Positions 1 through 6,595 of a stretch of DNA of 64,000 nt are shown here, piece by piece. This stretch comes from Streptomyces diastatochromogenes. GTDB taxonomy: Bacteria > Actinomycetota > Actinomycetes > Streptomycetales > Streptomycetaceae. The notes beneath the pieces are model-generated. The model worked only from the letters and a program-made list of their open reading frames with translations, made no database searches and had not been told where the DNA came from. Within the stretch, counting starts at the first letter, position 1. The number at the start of each line of letters is the position of its first letter. The stretch spans positions 124,001-188,000 of the forward strand of contig NZ_MCGQ01000041.1 in assembly GCF_002242805.1 (NCBI RefSeq), given 5' to 3'. The position numbers and the translations under genes were made by a program.

Positions 1-946
1 CGTCGCTCATGTGGCGCAGCGCCCGCCCCACCGACTCGGCGGCGGCGTGCGTTTCGCTGCTGTCCCGGAGGGTACCGATCACCTCCACCGGCGCCCCGTC
101 TTCGTCCGTGATCGTCCGGGCACGGGCCTCGATCCAGAGGTATGTGCCGTCCTGGCGCCGGACCCGGTACTCGTTCTGGAAGCCGCCGCGGAGCTGGATG
201 CCCGTGTCGAAGCCGGCTACCGCCCCCGGCAGGTCGTCCGGGTGGATCAGCGCCGCCCACGCCTCGATGCCACCGCTCATCACCTCCGGATCGATGCCGG
301 CCAGCACCTCCTCGACGGGCCGGTCGGAGGTCAGCTCGCCGGTGCGCAGGTCCCAGGTGTAGCTGACGGAGGGCACCCCTTCCACGTCCCACGGAGGGGC
401 GGCCTCCCGCGGTCCTGTCCCGTTCTCCAGGGCGCGCAGCAGGGTGGGGGACGGATTGAGGATCCCGGACGGCCCGAGCCTTCCGGACATCCAGGCCGCC
501 ACCTCGTTCAGAAAGGCGCACTCCGCCGCACCGGGCTCGTCGCCCGGGGCGAAGAGGACGGAGAGCGCGCCGCGTCGCCGGCCACCGCCCGGAACGGGGA
601 CGGCCAGGTGACCGATGCCGGCGGGGAGTCGGGAAGGCCACAGGGCGGCGGGGTCCCGGCCGGGCACCGGGTCGGGCGGGGCCAGGTCGGGCCGCCAGGT
701 GATGGTGTCGTTGCGGACGGCCCTGCTCGGCGGCGCCGTGCCCCGTGCCGGGATGATCAGCCAGGGCCGGGTCATCGACTCCGGCAGGCCACTGTCGGCG
801 ACCAGGTAGAGGATGCCGCTCATGCCACCGCCCGGGAGATGCACCATGCCGCCCAGGCCGTGCACCTCGGCCACCGCCTGCTGGAGCGCGGTCAGCAGCA
901 CCTCGACATCGCGCCGGTCCTCGTCCACGGCGTCGAGCAGCCGCAT
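1..946 (-). CDS. PAS-domain sensor protein, 3' end beyond the window
   Basis: Only the first part of this gene is inside the window, read right to left from an ATG at 946. The reading frame stays open to base 1 (about 315 codons). The N-terminal 190 residues look like a degenerate GAF-type sensor region. The last 100 residues are a PAS/PAC domain: a WAALIHPDDLPGAV segment, then NEYRVRRQDGTYLWIEARA and a VIGTLRDSSE end. In Streptomyces this arrangement is common in sensors that end in a SpoIIE-type PP2C phosphatase or GGDEF output, but the output domain lies outside the window, so the function is inferred only as signal sensing in the cytoplasm. The ATG has a weak ribosome site; no better in-frame start was seen nearby. 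The opposite strand is open too but shows no family features. Confidence 0.75.
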   Translation of the reverse strand, partial: MRLLDAVDEDRRDVEVLLTALQQAVAEVHGLGGMVHLPGGGMSGILYLVADSGLPESMTRPWLIIPARGTAPPSRAVRNDTITWRPDLAPPDPVPGRDPAALWPSRLPAGIGHLAVPVPGGGRRRGALSVLFAPGDEPGAAECAFLNEVAAWMSGRLGPSGILNPSPTLLRALENGTGPREAAPPWDVEGVPSVSYTWDLRTGELTSDRPVEEVLAGIDPEVMSGGIEAWAALIHPDDLPGAVAGFDTGIQLRGGFQNEYRVRRQDGTYLWIEARARTITDEDGAPVEVIGTLRDSSETHAAAESVGRALRHMSD

Positions 947-1387
947 CCGTATGCAGTGTGTTTCCGAGGGCCGTGCGGTCCGTATGGTCCGCAAGCCCTG
1001 CGGTTGGTGCGGCGAATGGGGGGCACGGGGCACGGACGGGTCGGTGTTGTGCGCATCGGCGCCTCTGGTGTTCACCACTGTCGACTGTCGCCTCCGCTCA
1101 CCCGCTGGGCTGCAAGTGATCGGATGTGGACCTGCGAGCGATCCACATCCGTCGAAACCATCTTAATCGGAATAACTTAGGCGATTTCATCTGCCCTGGG
1201 GAGCCCTTCTCATCGATCAACCGTATGTGGCGTCAGCTCACCCTCCGTCACCGCGAGCGGGCCCATCATCGGCATCGTTGAACCAGTGCGGACCACCCCC
1301 GGCATTAGCCCACCTGGACGGGTGGACTGTGCCGATCAGCCGTCCACGCGGTCTCTCATGCTTGCATCCTGCGTGGAGGCCGATGAC
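947..1387. other. Intergenic region between divergent genes
   Basis: This stretch separates the leftward sensor gene from the rightward DUF1259/P450 operon, so it should hold both promoters. An AT-richer patch lies at about 1157-1185. I could not pick out a convincing -35/-10 pair or an operator, and no coding frame has convincing codon use. Confidence 0.5.
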
Positions 1388-2386
1388 ATGACTGACGAGA
1401 GACAGCAAGACACCCGCTCCCGACTCACCTCGTCCCGGCGTCGTCTGCTGGCGGCGGCCACCCTGGCGCCCATAGCTGCCGGTGTGCCGGCCCGGGCCCA
1501 CGCCCTGTCCGCCGGACCGACGAACCACGCCCTGGTCGCACCGGTGATGACCAAGCTGACGGACTGGGCGGACGTGGGCAGGTCTCTCGGCCGACCCGGT
1601 GACATGAAGCGGTTCATGTATCACACGGGCTTGCCACGCCGGGACCTCAAGGTCTACTCGCGCGGCATTCTGATCGACCCCGCGCTCGCCCTCGGTACGC
1701 ACGTGTCCTTCGTCCGATACGCGGACCACAGCACGCTCCTGATGGGCGACGCCGTGGTCACCGAACGCGAACTGCAGCACTTCTGCGACGTCCTGCAGCA
1801 GCACGGGATCATGCAGACCGCCATCCACAAGCACCTGCTCGCCCACGAACCGGATGTCTGGTGGGTCCATCTGCACGCCCACGGCCACGATCCGGTCGCC
1901 GTCGCCCGCGGTCTGCGCGCCGCGTTCGACTGCACGGGTACCCCACCCGCCCAACCCGCCACCCCTGCGCGGCCGGTCGACCTGGACACCGCCGCCATCG
2001 ACGCCGCCATGGGCGTCAAGGGAAGCGCTGACGGCAAGATCTACAAGTCCGTCTATGTCCGCCGCGAGACCGTCGCCGACGGCCACATGGCCCTGCCTCC
2101 GGGACTGGGCGCCACCACCTCCGTCAACTTCCAGCCGCTCGGCGGCGGACGGGCCGCCCTCAGCGGCGACCTGGTCATGATCGCCGGCGAGGTCCAGCCC
2201 GCCCTCACGGCCCTGCGACGCGGTGGGGTCGAACTCGTCGAGGTGCACCACCACAACCTCACCGACGAACCGCGCCTGTTCTTCGTCCACTACTGGGCTG
2301 TCGGCAATGCCGTCAGGCTCGCCAAGGCCGTTCGCCGGGCCGTGAACGTCACCAACGTCGTACCCATGCCTGGAGGATCCGGCTGA
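1388..2386 (+). CDS. Tat-exported DUF1259 (LppY/LpqO-type) protein
   Basis: A 332-residue secreted protein with two DUF1259 repeats. The N terminus has a twin-arginine signal (SRRRLLAAATLAPIAAG, residues 16-32) followed by an Ala-rich cleavage region ending near residue 39. The two repeats end in matching His-rich motifs: HKHLLAHEPDVWWVHLHAHG in the first half and EVHHHNLTDEPRLFFVHYWA near the C terminus, as in the mycobacterial LppY/LpqO family. No biochemical role is established that I know of. The ATG at 1388 is chosen because GGAGG lies 8 bases upstream at 1375-1379; an earlier in-frame ATG at 1286 would place the signal peptide deep inside the protein. Its stop overlaps the P450 start by one base, so the two are co-translated, an odd pairing of an exported and a cytoplasmic protein. 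Confidence 0.85.
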   Translation: MTDERQQDTRSRLTSSRRRLLAAATLAPIAAGVPARAHALSAGPTNHALVAPVMTKLTDWADVGRSLGRPGDMKRFMYHTGLPRRDLKVYSRGILIDPALALGTHVSFVRYADHSTLLMGDAVVTERELQHFCDVLQQHGIMQTAIHKHLLAHEPDVWWVHLHAHGHDPVAVARGLRAAFDCTGTPPAQPATPARPVDLDTAAIDAAMGVKGSADGKIYKSVYVRRETVADGHMALPPGLGATTSVNFQPLGGGRAALSGDLVMIAGEVQPALTALRRGGVELVEVHHHNLTDEPRLFFVHYWAVGNAVRLAKAVRRAVNVTNVVPMPGGSG

Positions 2387-3591
2387 TGACCGCGGACCAC
2401 GAGACAGTCACCTGCCCGTTCGACTTCAGCGAAGCACTCGACTTCGACCCCGCGCTCGCGGACCTGATGCAGCGTCGTTCCCCCGCGCGCATCCGGCTTG
2501 CCTACGGCGATGCGGACGCCTGGCTGATCACCGGCTTCGACTCCGTCAAGCAGGTGACCACCGACCCACGGTTCAGCAGGGCGGGCATCATCGGTCACGA
2601 CTACCCCCGGATGACGCCGGAGCCCATCGTCTCGCCGGAATCGATCAACGTGATGGACCCACCGCAGAGCAGCCGCGTCCGCCACCTGGCCTCGCAGGCC
2701 TTCACGCAGCAGCGGGTCGAGGGCATGCGGCAGCGGATCATCTGGCTCACGGACCGTCTGCTCGACGACATGGAGAACGCGGGACCGCCGGCGGATCTGG
2801 TCCAGCACCTCTCCAACAAGCTCCCCCAGCACACCCTCCTGGACCTCCTCGGTATCGAACGGGAGGAATGGCCCCGGGTCGAGGAGTCCCTGCAGCAACT
2901 GCTCGTCGTCGGCGCGGGCAACAAGGAGGCCGCCGCGACAGCCAAGGCCGATCTGACGGCCTACTTCGCCAAGCTCGTCGGACAGCGCCGGAACTCACCC
3001 GGCCCCGACCTCATCAGCGCGATGGCCGCGGCGCGGGAGGGCGAGGAACAGCTCGACGACAGGGAACTGGCGGTCATGGCACTGACGCTGGCGCTCAGCG
3101 GCCAGGACACGGCGACCTGCCAGATCAGCGACATCACCTACCTGCTCCTGACACGTCCCGAGCTGATGCAGCACCTCAGGCGCCGGCCCGAGACCGTGAC
3201 CGACGTCGTGCACGAGATGCTCCGCTGCATCCCGTTCCGCAAAGGGGTCGGGATCCCCCGCGTGGCTCTCGAGGACGTGGAACTGGACGGTGCGCGGATC
3301 AAGGCGGGCGACTTCGTGCACGTGTCGTACCTGACGGCCAACCGTGACCCGGAGCGCTACCCGTCCCCGCACGACATCGACCTCGACCGCCCTGTCGCTC
3401 CGCACATGACCTTCGGCTGGGGCGGACACCGGTGCATCGCCATGCCGTTGGCCATGGCGGAGCTCGAAGTGGCCATCGGTCGCCTGGTGGAGAGGTTCCC
3501 CGGCCTGCGCCTCGCAGTGCCGCCGGAGGAACTGCGGTGGGACACGGAAACGATCAGGCGGTTCCCGCTGGAGCTGCCGGTGGCTTGGTAG
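2386..3591 (+). CDS. Cytochrome P450
   Basis: A 401-residue soluble bacterial P450. The haem-binding loop is FGWGGHRCIAMPLA with the thiolate ligand at Cys350. The I-helix has SGQDT (238-242), a variant of the usual AGxDT, and the K-helix ExxR is E277-R280. The residue two after the Cys is Ala rather than the usual Gly, a substitution seen in some actinobacterial P450s. It needs ferredoxin and reductase partners, none of which is encoded nearby. The ATG overlaps the stop of the DUF1259 gene (TGATG), so expression is coupled. Substrate is unknown; the size and missing membrane anchor fit the CYP classes that oxidise terpenoids, fatty acids or polyketides. A strong terminator follows 22 bases after the stop. 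Confidence 0.93.
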   Translation: MTADHETVTCPFDFSEALDFDPALADLMQRRSPARIRLAYGDADAWLITGFDSVKQVTTDPRFSRAGIIGHDYPRMTPEPIVSPESINVMDPPQSSRVRHLASQAFTQQRVEGMRQRIIWLTDRLLDDMENAGPPADLVQHLSNKLPQHTLLDLLGIEREEWPRVEESLQQLLVVGAGNKEAAATAKADLTAYFAKLVGQRRNSPGPDLISAMAAAREGEEQLDDRELAVMALTLALSGQDTATCQISDITYLLLTRPELMQHLRRRPETVTDVVHEMLRCIPFRKGVGIPRVALEDVELDGARIKAGDFVHVSYLTANRDPERYPSPHDIDLDRPVAPHMTFGWGGHRCIAMPLAMAELEVAIGRLVERFPGLRLAVPPEELRWDTETIRRFPLELPVAW

Positions 3592-3612
3592 GAAGGCCAC
3601 TCAGAGGCCGAA

Positions 3613-3641
3613 GAGCCCCCTCCCCATCCGGGAGGGGGCTC
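3613..3641 (+). terminator. Rho-independent-type terminator after the P450 gene
   Basis: A perfect 12-bp stem (GAGCCCCCTCCC and its complement) encloses a 5-base loop, CATCC. It lies just after the P450 stop and before the convergent marR gene, so it could serve both. No U-run follows, which is normal in Streptomyces. Confidence 0.8.
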
Positions 3642-3695
3642 AAGGCCACGCCGTCACCAGGGCTCAGTAGCGGCGTCCGGGAGGAGGCGTGAATC

Positions 3696-4175
3696 TCAGC
3701 GCTCACGTTCTTCTTCCACGGCCGCCTCATAGGCGCGCAGGGTGTCGACGAAAAGGCGCCGCTCCGCCGGGTCCAGCGGGGTGAGTACGCGGCGCCAGGC
3801 CTTGGCGCCCGGGGCGAGCCATGCGGCGATCGCGTCGTGCTGGTCGGGGGCGATGGCCACGATCCGGCGCCGCCGGTCCGACGGGTCCTCGCGCCGGTCC
3901 AGAATGCCCTTCCCGCTCAGGTCCCCGACCATCAGACTGACCGTGGTGGGCGCCACCTCCAGACGCGCGGCCAGTTCGTTGACCGTCATGGGGCCGTCGA
4001 ACAACAGGCAGGACAGCAAGGAGAGGTGACGGGGCGCCAGCGACTGCGACTGGAGCACCGAAGGCACGGGAATGCGCTTCACCCGGCCGGCCATCCGCGG
4101 CATGAGCAACAGCAGCTCACGTACGGCGGCGTCCACGTCACCCGCCCCGGCCTCGCGCCGCATGGATCCGGCCAT
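3696..4175 (-). CDS. MarR-family transcriptional regulator
   Basis: A 159-residue winged-helix regulator. The MarR DNA-binding region runs from about residue 45 to 110: helix LAPRHLSLLSCLLFDGPMTV, recognition segment NELAARLEVAPTTVSLMVGD and the wing LDRREDPSDRRRRIVAIAP. MarR proteins bind palindromic DNA as dimers and are released by small ligands. It is transcribed divergently from the tautomerase gene, and the 103-bp gap contains two CTTTG-N4-CAAAG dyads that are good candidates for its operators. It therefore probably represses both itself and the tautomerase gene. The ligand cannot be inferred. Confidence 0.9.
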   Translation of the reverse strand: MAGSMRREAGAGDVDAAVRELLLLMPRMAGRVKRIPVPSVLQSQSLAPRHLSLLSCLLFDGPMTVNELAARLEVAPTTVSLMVGDLSGKGILDRREDPSDRRRRIVAIAPDQHDAIAAWLAPGAKAWRRVLTPLDPAERRLFVDTLRAYEAAVEEERER

Positions 4176-4195
4176 TACACACCCCCAGCATTTAC

Positions 4196-4226
4196 CTTTG
4201 AGGGCAAAGATGCTTTGCTCACAAAG
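4196..4226. promoter_or_regulatory. Tandem palindromes, probable MarR operator
   Basis: Two perfect dyads of the form CTTTG-N4-CAAAG sit at 4196-4209 and 4213-4226, separated by ATG, so their centres are 17 bp apart. They lie in the gap between the divergent marR and tautomerase genes. Twin half-turn-spaced palindromes of this length are typical of sites bound by two MarR dimers. Binding by this regulator is inferred from position. Confidence 0.65.
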
Positions 4227-4278
4227 GCATCAGCAGTCGCTCCGCCCGCCACACGCGGACACGAACGGAGATTCCACC

Positions 4279-4662
4279 ATGCCTCACTTCACCGTGCACA
4301 TCAGCGAGGCCGCCCTGGACGAGACGGCCGAAGAAGGCCTGATCCGCAGACTCGCAGACGCGGTCGGATCCGTCTACGGCAAGCAGTTCAGCCGCCTGGT
4401 GGCAGTCGATCTCATCGGCATCCCCCAGCGTCGGCGCGGCATCGGTGGGAAACCGACCGACCACCTGGCCCCGAACATCACCCTGAGCCTGCGCGAGGCG
4501 GCCTACCGGCACCCCGACGTACCGAACGCACCCGCGCGCCTGATCACCGCGATCACCGACGCAGTGGCCGACGTGCTCGGCGAACAGACCCGCGAGCAGG
4601 TGACGGTCGGCCTGCTGTCCGTCCCTGAAGGACGGTCCGGCACCGGGGGCCGAGTCGCCTGA
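4279..4662 (+). CDS. Tautomerase-superfamily protein (4-oxalocrotonate tautomerase-like)
   Basis: A 127-residue protein that starts MPHFTVHISE. Pro2 would be the catalytic base after Met removal, as in the 4-OT/MIF superfamily. The length is twice that of the 62-residue 4-OT monomers, which fits the fused two-motif members, although the second half (NITLSLREAAYRHPDVPNAPARLITAITDA) has no obvious second N-terminal Pro. It probably acts on an enol or unsaturated acid in the cytoplasm; the substrate is unknown. The ATG at 4279 is fixed by the catalytic Pro2. The MarR operator lies about 50 bases upstream, so derepression by a small aromatic or reactive ligand is plausible. Confidence 0.75.
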   Translation: MPHFTVHISEAALDETAEEGLIRRLADAVGSVYGKQFSRLVAVDLIGIPQRRRGIGGKPTDHLAPNITLSLREAAYRHPDVPNAPARLITAITDAVADVLGEQTREQVTVGLLSVPEGRSGTGGRVA

Positions 4663-4823
4663 CCACCCTTACCGAACGCCCCGCCAGCCTCGGTGCCCGG
4701 CGGGGGCGACCGCAGCGTTCTTGACCAGGCCGCGGCGTCCGAGAGGAGACCAACCGCGCCGACGGGCGAGGACTCAAAGCGCCCACCGCAGTCAGCGCGG
4801 CAGCCAACTCCTCCTCGCCCGCC
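4663..4823. other. Non-coding region, partly matching sequence downstream of the radical SAM gene
   Basis: From about 4758 to 4823 this DNA resembles 6487-6595, the region just after the stop of the resident radical SAM gene, but with lower identity than the coding tail that follows and with a gap of about 40 bases in this copy. It is therefore the outer part of the duplicated segment. I see no gene here. Confidence 0.5.
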
Positions 4824-4938
4824 TCAGTGCACGTGACCGCTCGAAGCAGGTGCCGGCGCCGCGTTCTTGACCGTCAGGGGCAGCAACTTCTTGCCCGTCG
4901 GGCCGATTTGGATGTGCGTGTCCATCTGCGGGCAGACC
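4824..4938 (-). pseudogene. Second copy of the 3' end of the radical SAM gene
   Basis: This 115-bp stretch matches 6596-6710, the last codons and stop of the resident radical SAM gene, in the same orientation at a constant offset of 1772 bp. I count six mismatches, and all six are synonymous when read in the gene frame, so both copies would encode the same tail including CPQMDTHIQIGPTGKK and the end ASSGHVH plus stop. Similarity fades to the right of 4938, so only the last 38 codons are present and there is no start. It is a gene fragment, not a functional gene. The synonymous-only pattern suggests it came from an intact homologous gene in a relative. Confidence 0.85.
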
Positions 4939-5005
4939 CGCCAACACAAGGACCGCGGCCCGCAGCCACCGGATCGGGCGGAAGCCGTGCACAAGTGATC
5001 GCTCG

Positions 5006-5950
5006 TCAGTTGGTGCAGCCGGAAATGGTGTTCTCGGGAGAACAGTTGTCCGGGGTGTTGTTGCGCACCAGGGTGCGGTCCAGCATCACTGTGCTACCGC
5101 TGTTGAAGATGCCGCCGCCGCTGCCGGGGCCACCGTTAGCGGTGTTGCCCACCACCGAGGAAAGGGTCAGTGTTGCCGCGTTGCGGTTGTAGATGCCGCC
5201 ACCGAAATCTGCGGTGTTGCCCCTCACCGTGGTGCGGGTCATCGTCAGCGTGCCGTCGTTGAAGATGCCGCCACCGCCGGGGGAGGTGGCGGTGTTGCCG
5301 CTCACCGTGGAGTTGGTCAGCGTCAGCGAGCCGCCGTTGTAGATGCCGCCGCTGTCTGAGCTGGAGGTGTTGTTACGCACTGTACTGCGGGTCAGCCTCA
5401 CCGTGCCGCGGTTGTCGATGCCGCCTGTGCTTGTCGCGGTGTTGCGCTGCACCGTGGAGTTGGTCAGCGTCAGCGTGCTGGTGCCGTCGTTGAAGATGCC
5501 GCCGCCGGTGAAGACGGAGGTGTTGTCGGTCACCGTGGAGCGGTCAAGTGTCGACGTGCTGCCGTTGATGTTGAGGACGCCGCTGCCGTTGAAGTTGCGG
5601 CCGTTGGTGATGGTGAAGGCCACCAGTCGCGCCTGGGCACCGCTGGTGACCGTCACCGTGGAACCGGTCTGGTTGCCATCGAGGATCGCGCCCTGGATGC
5701 CCGTCAGGGTCAGGTTCTTGTCGATGGTGAAGTTGCCGACGCAGGTCCCCCTCACCTGCAGTGTGCTCCCCGGCGAAGCGGCGTTGATTGCGGGCTGCAG
5801 GGCGCCGGGGTCGGCGTTGCAATTCACCGTGGTGTTCTGGGCAGCCGTTGCCGGGGCCGCCCCGGTCAGGCCGGCCGCCCCCGCCATCGTCGCCACAACC
5901 ACTGCCGGCATCCCCCGGTGCCACACCGCCCGAGTTGCTCGCACGAGCAT
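5006..5950 (-). CDS. Secreted right-handed beta-helix repeat protein
   Basis: A 314-residue exported protein. Residues 1-37 are a Sec-type signal peptide (MPAVVVATMAGAAGLTGAAP core, cleavage near ATAAQ). After a short cap with two Cys, the rest consists of about nine imperfect 22-25-residue coils with the pattern LTxSTVxxNTAxxxGGGIxN, typical of polymorphic-membrane-protein-like parallel beta-helices. Two more Cys close the C terminus (NCSPENTISGC), likely a disulfide-stabilised cap. Such folds serve as surface lectin, lyase or adhesin-like scaffolds; no catalytic residues can be assigned, so the function is open. It lies between the two copies of the radical SAM tail, which suggests it arrived with that duplication. 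The start at 5950 is fixed by the signal peptide. Confidence 0.8.
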   Translation of the reverse strand: MLVRATRAVWHRGMPAVVVATMAGAAGLTGAAPATAAQNTTVNCNADPGALQPAINAASPGSTLQVRGTCVGNFTIDKNLTLTGIQGAILDGNQTGSTVTVTSGAQARLVAFTITNGRNFNGSGVLNINGSTSTLDRSTVTDNTSVFTGGGIFNDGTSTLTLTNSTVQRNTATSTGGIDNRGTVRLTRSTVRNNTSSSDSGGIYNGGSLTLTNSTVSGNTATSPGGGGIFNDGTLTMTRTTVRGNTADFGGGIYNRNAATLTLSSVVGNTANGGPGSGGGIFNSGSTVMLDRTLVRNNTPDNCSPENTISGCTN

Positions 5951-6595
5951 CTGTCATCTCCTGTCCATGTGCAGGGACACGCCCGGCGGCCCCGCCTCGC
6001 TGTCGTTCTCCTCCTGGGCGGCCCAAGCGCCCACGCTCGGAGAAACCTCCCCCTCGGGGCGGACCGAGCGCCGGAGGTGAGCCGGCACGCCCCCGAACGG
6101 CCGGAGACAATGACCGGCATGGCCCAGAGACAACCGCTGAGCGACCGCGCCGGCCACGACGTACCCCTTCTCTGACATCAAGCGTGCTGAACGCTCGGAG
6201 CGCGGCACAGACGCCGGCCGGGCCGGGCCCTCGCCGCGCTTGCGTGGCGCCTTGCTGAGGCGGAGCAAGTTGTAACTCAGTTGCGTTGAGGGGGGACGCC
6301 ACAGCATCAAGCTCACGGACTCACACGCCACCGCACACCAACGAGCCCCCTCCCAGTCAGGAAAGGGGCTCGGGGCCATTTAGTCGCACTCAGTCCTGGA
6401 ACGGGCCCTCAGACCCACTCCACCTCGGAAACGATGTGCGGGGCACTTCCGGGGCGCGGCAGCGGCGTCCCAAGGGACGCCAGCGGAGCCGACGCACGAG
6501 GACGTGAAGCGCCGACCGCGGCCAGCGCAGCGGCCACCTCGTCCTCGCTCACCCCCGCCAGCACCTCAACCACCCGATCGAGCGCCTCGCCCACC
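5951..6595. other. Intergenic region upstream of the beta-helix gene
   Basis: This 645-bp gap should contain the promoter of the leftward beta-helix gene, the terminator of the leftward radical SAM gene (6343-6372), and from about 6487 to 6595 the partner of the degenerate duplicated sequence at 4758-4823. The open frames here have poor codon use and no family features, so I leave them out. Confidence 0.5.
6343..6372 (-). terminator. Probable terminator downstream of the radical SAM gene
   Basis: GAGCCCC and GGGGCTC form a stem around a partly paired loop, about 225 bases beyond the radical SAM stop. The sequence closely resembles the terminator at 3613-3641. Confidence 0.55.

Noticed and set aside
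11..1180. Long rightward open frame opposite the PAS gene
   Set aside because: It lacks family motifs, and the opposite strand encodes a clear PAS domain with better codon use.
5954..6379. A 141-codon leftward frame in the gap before the beta-helix gene
   Set aside because: No family features, weak codon bias, and it overlaps a terminator.
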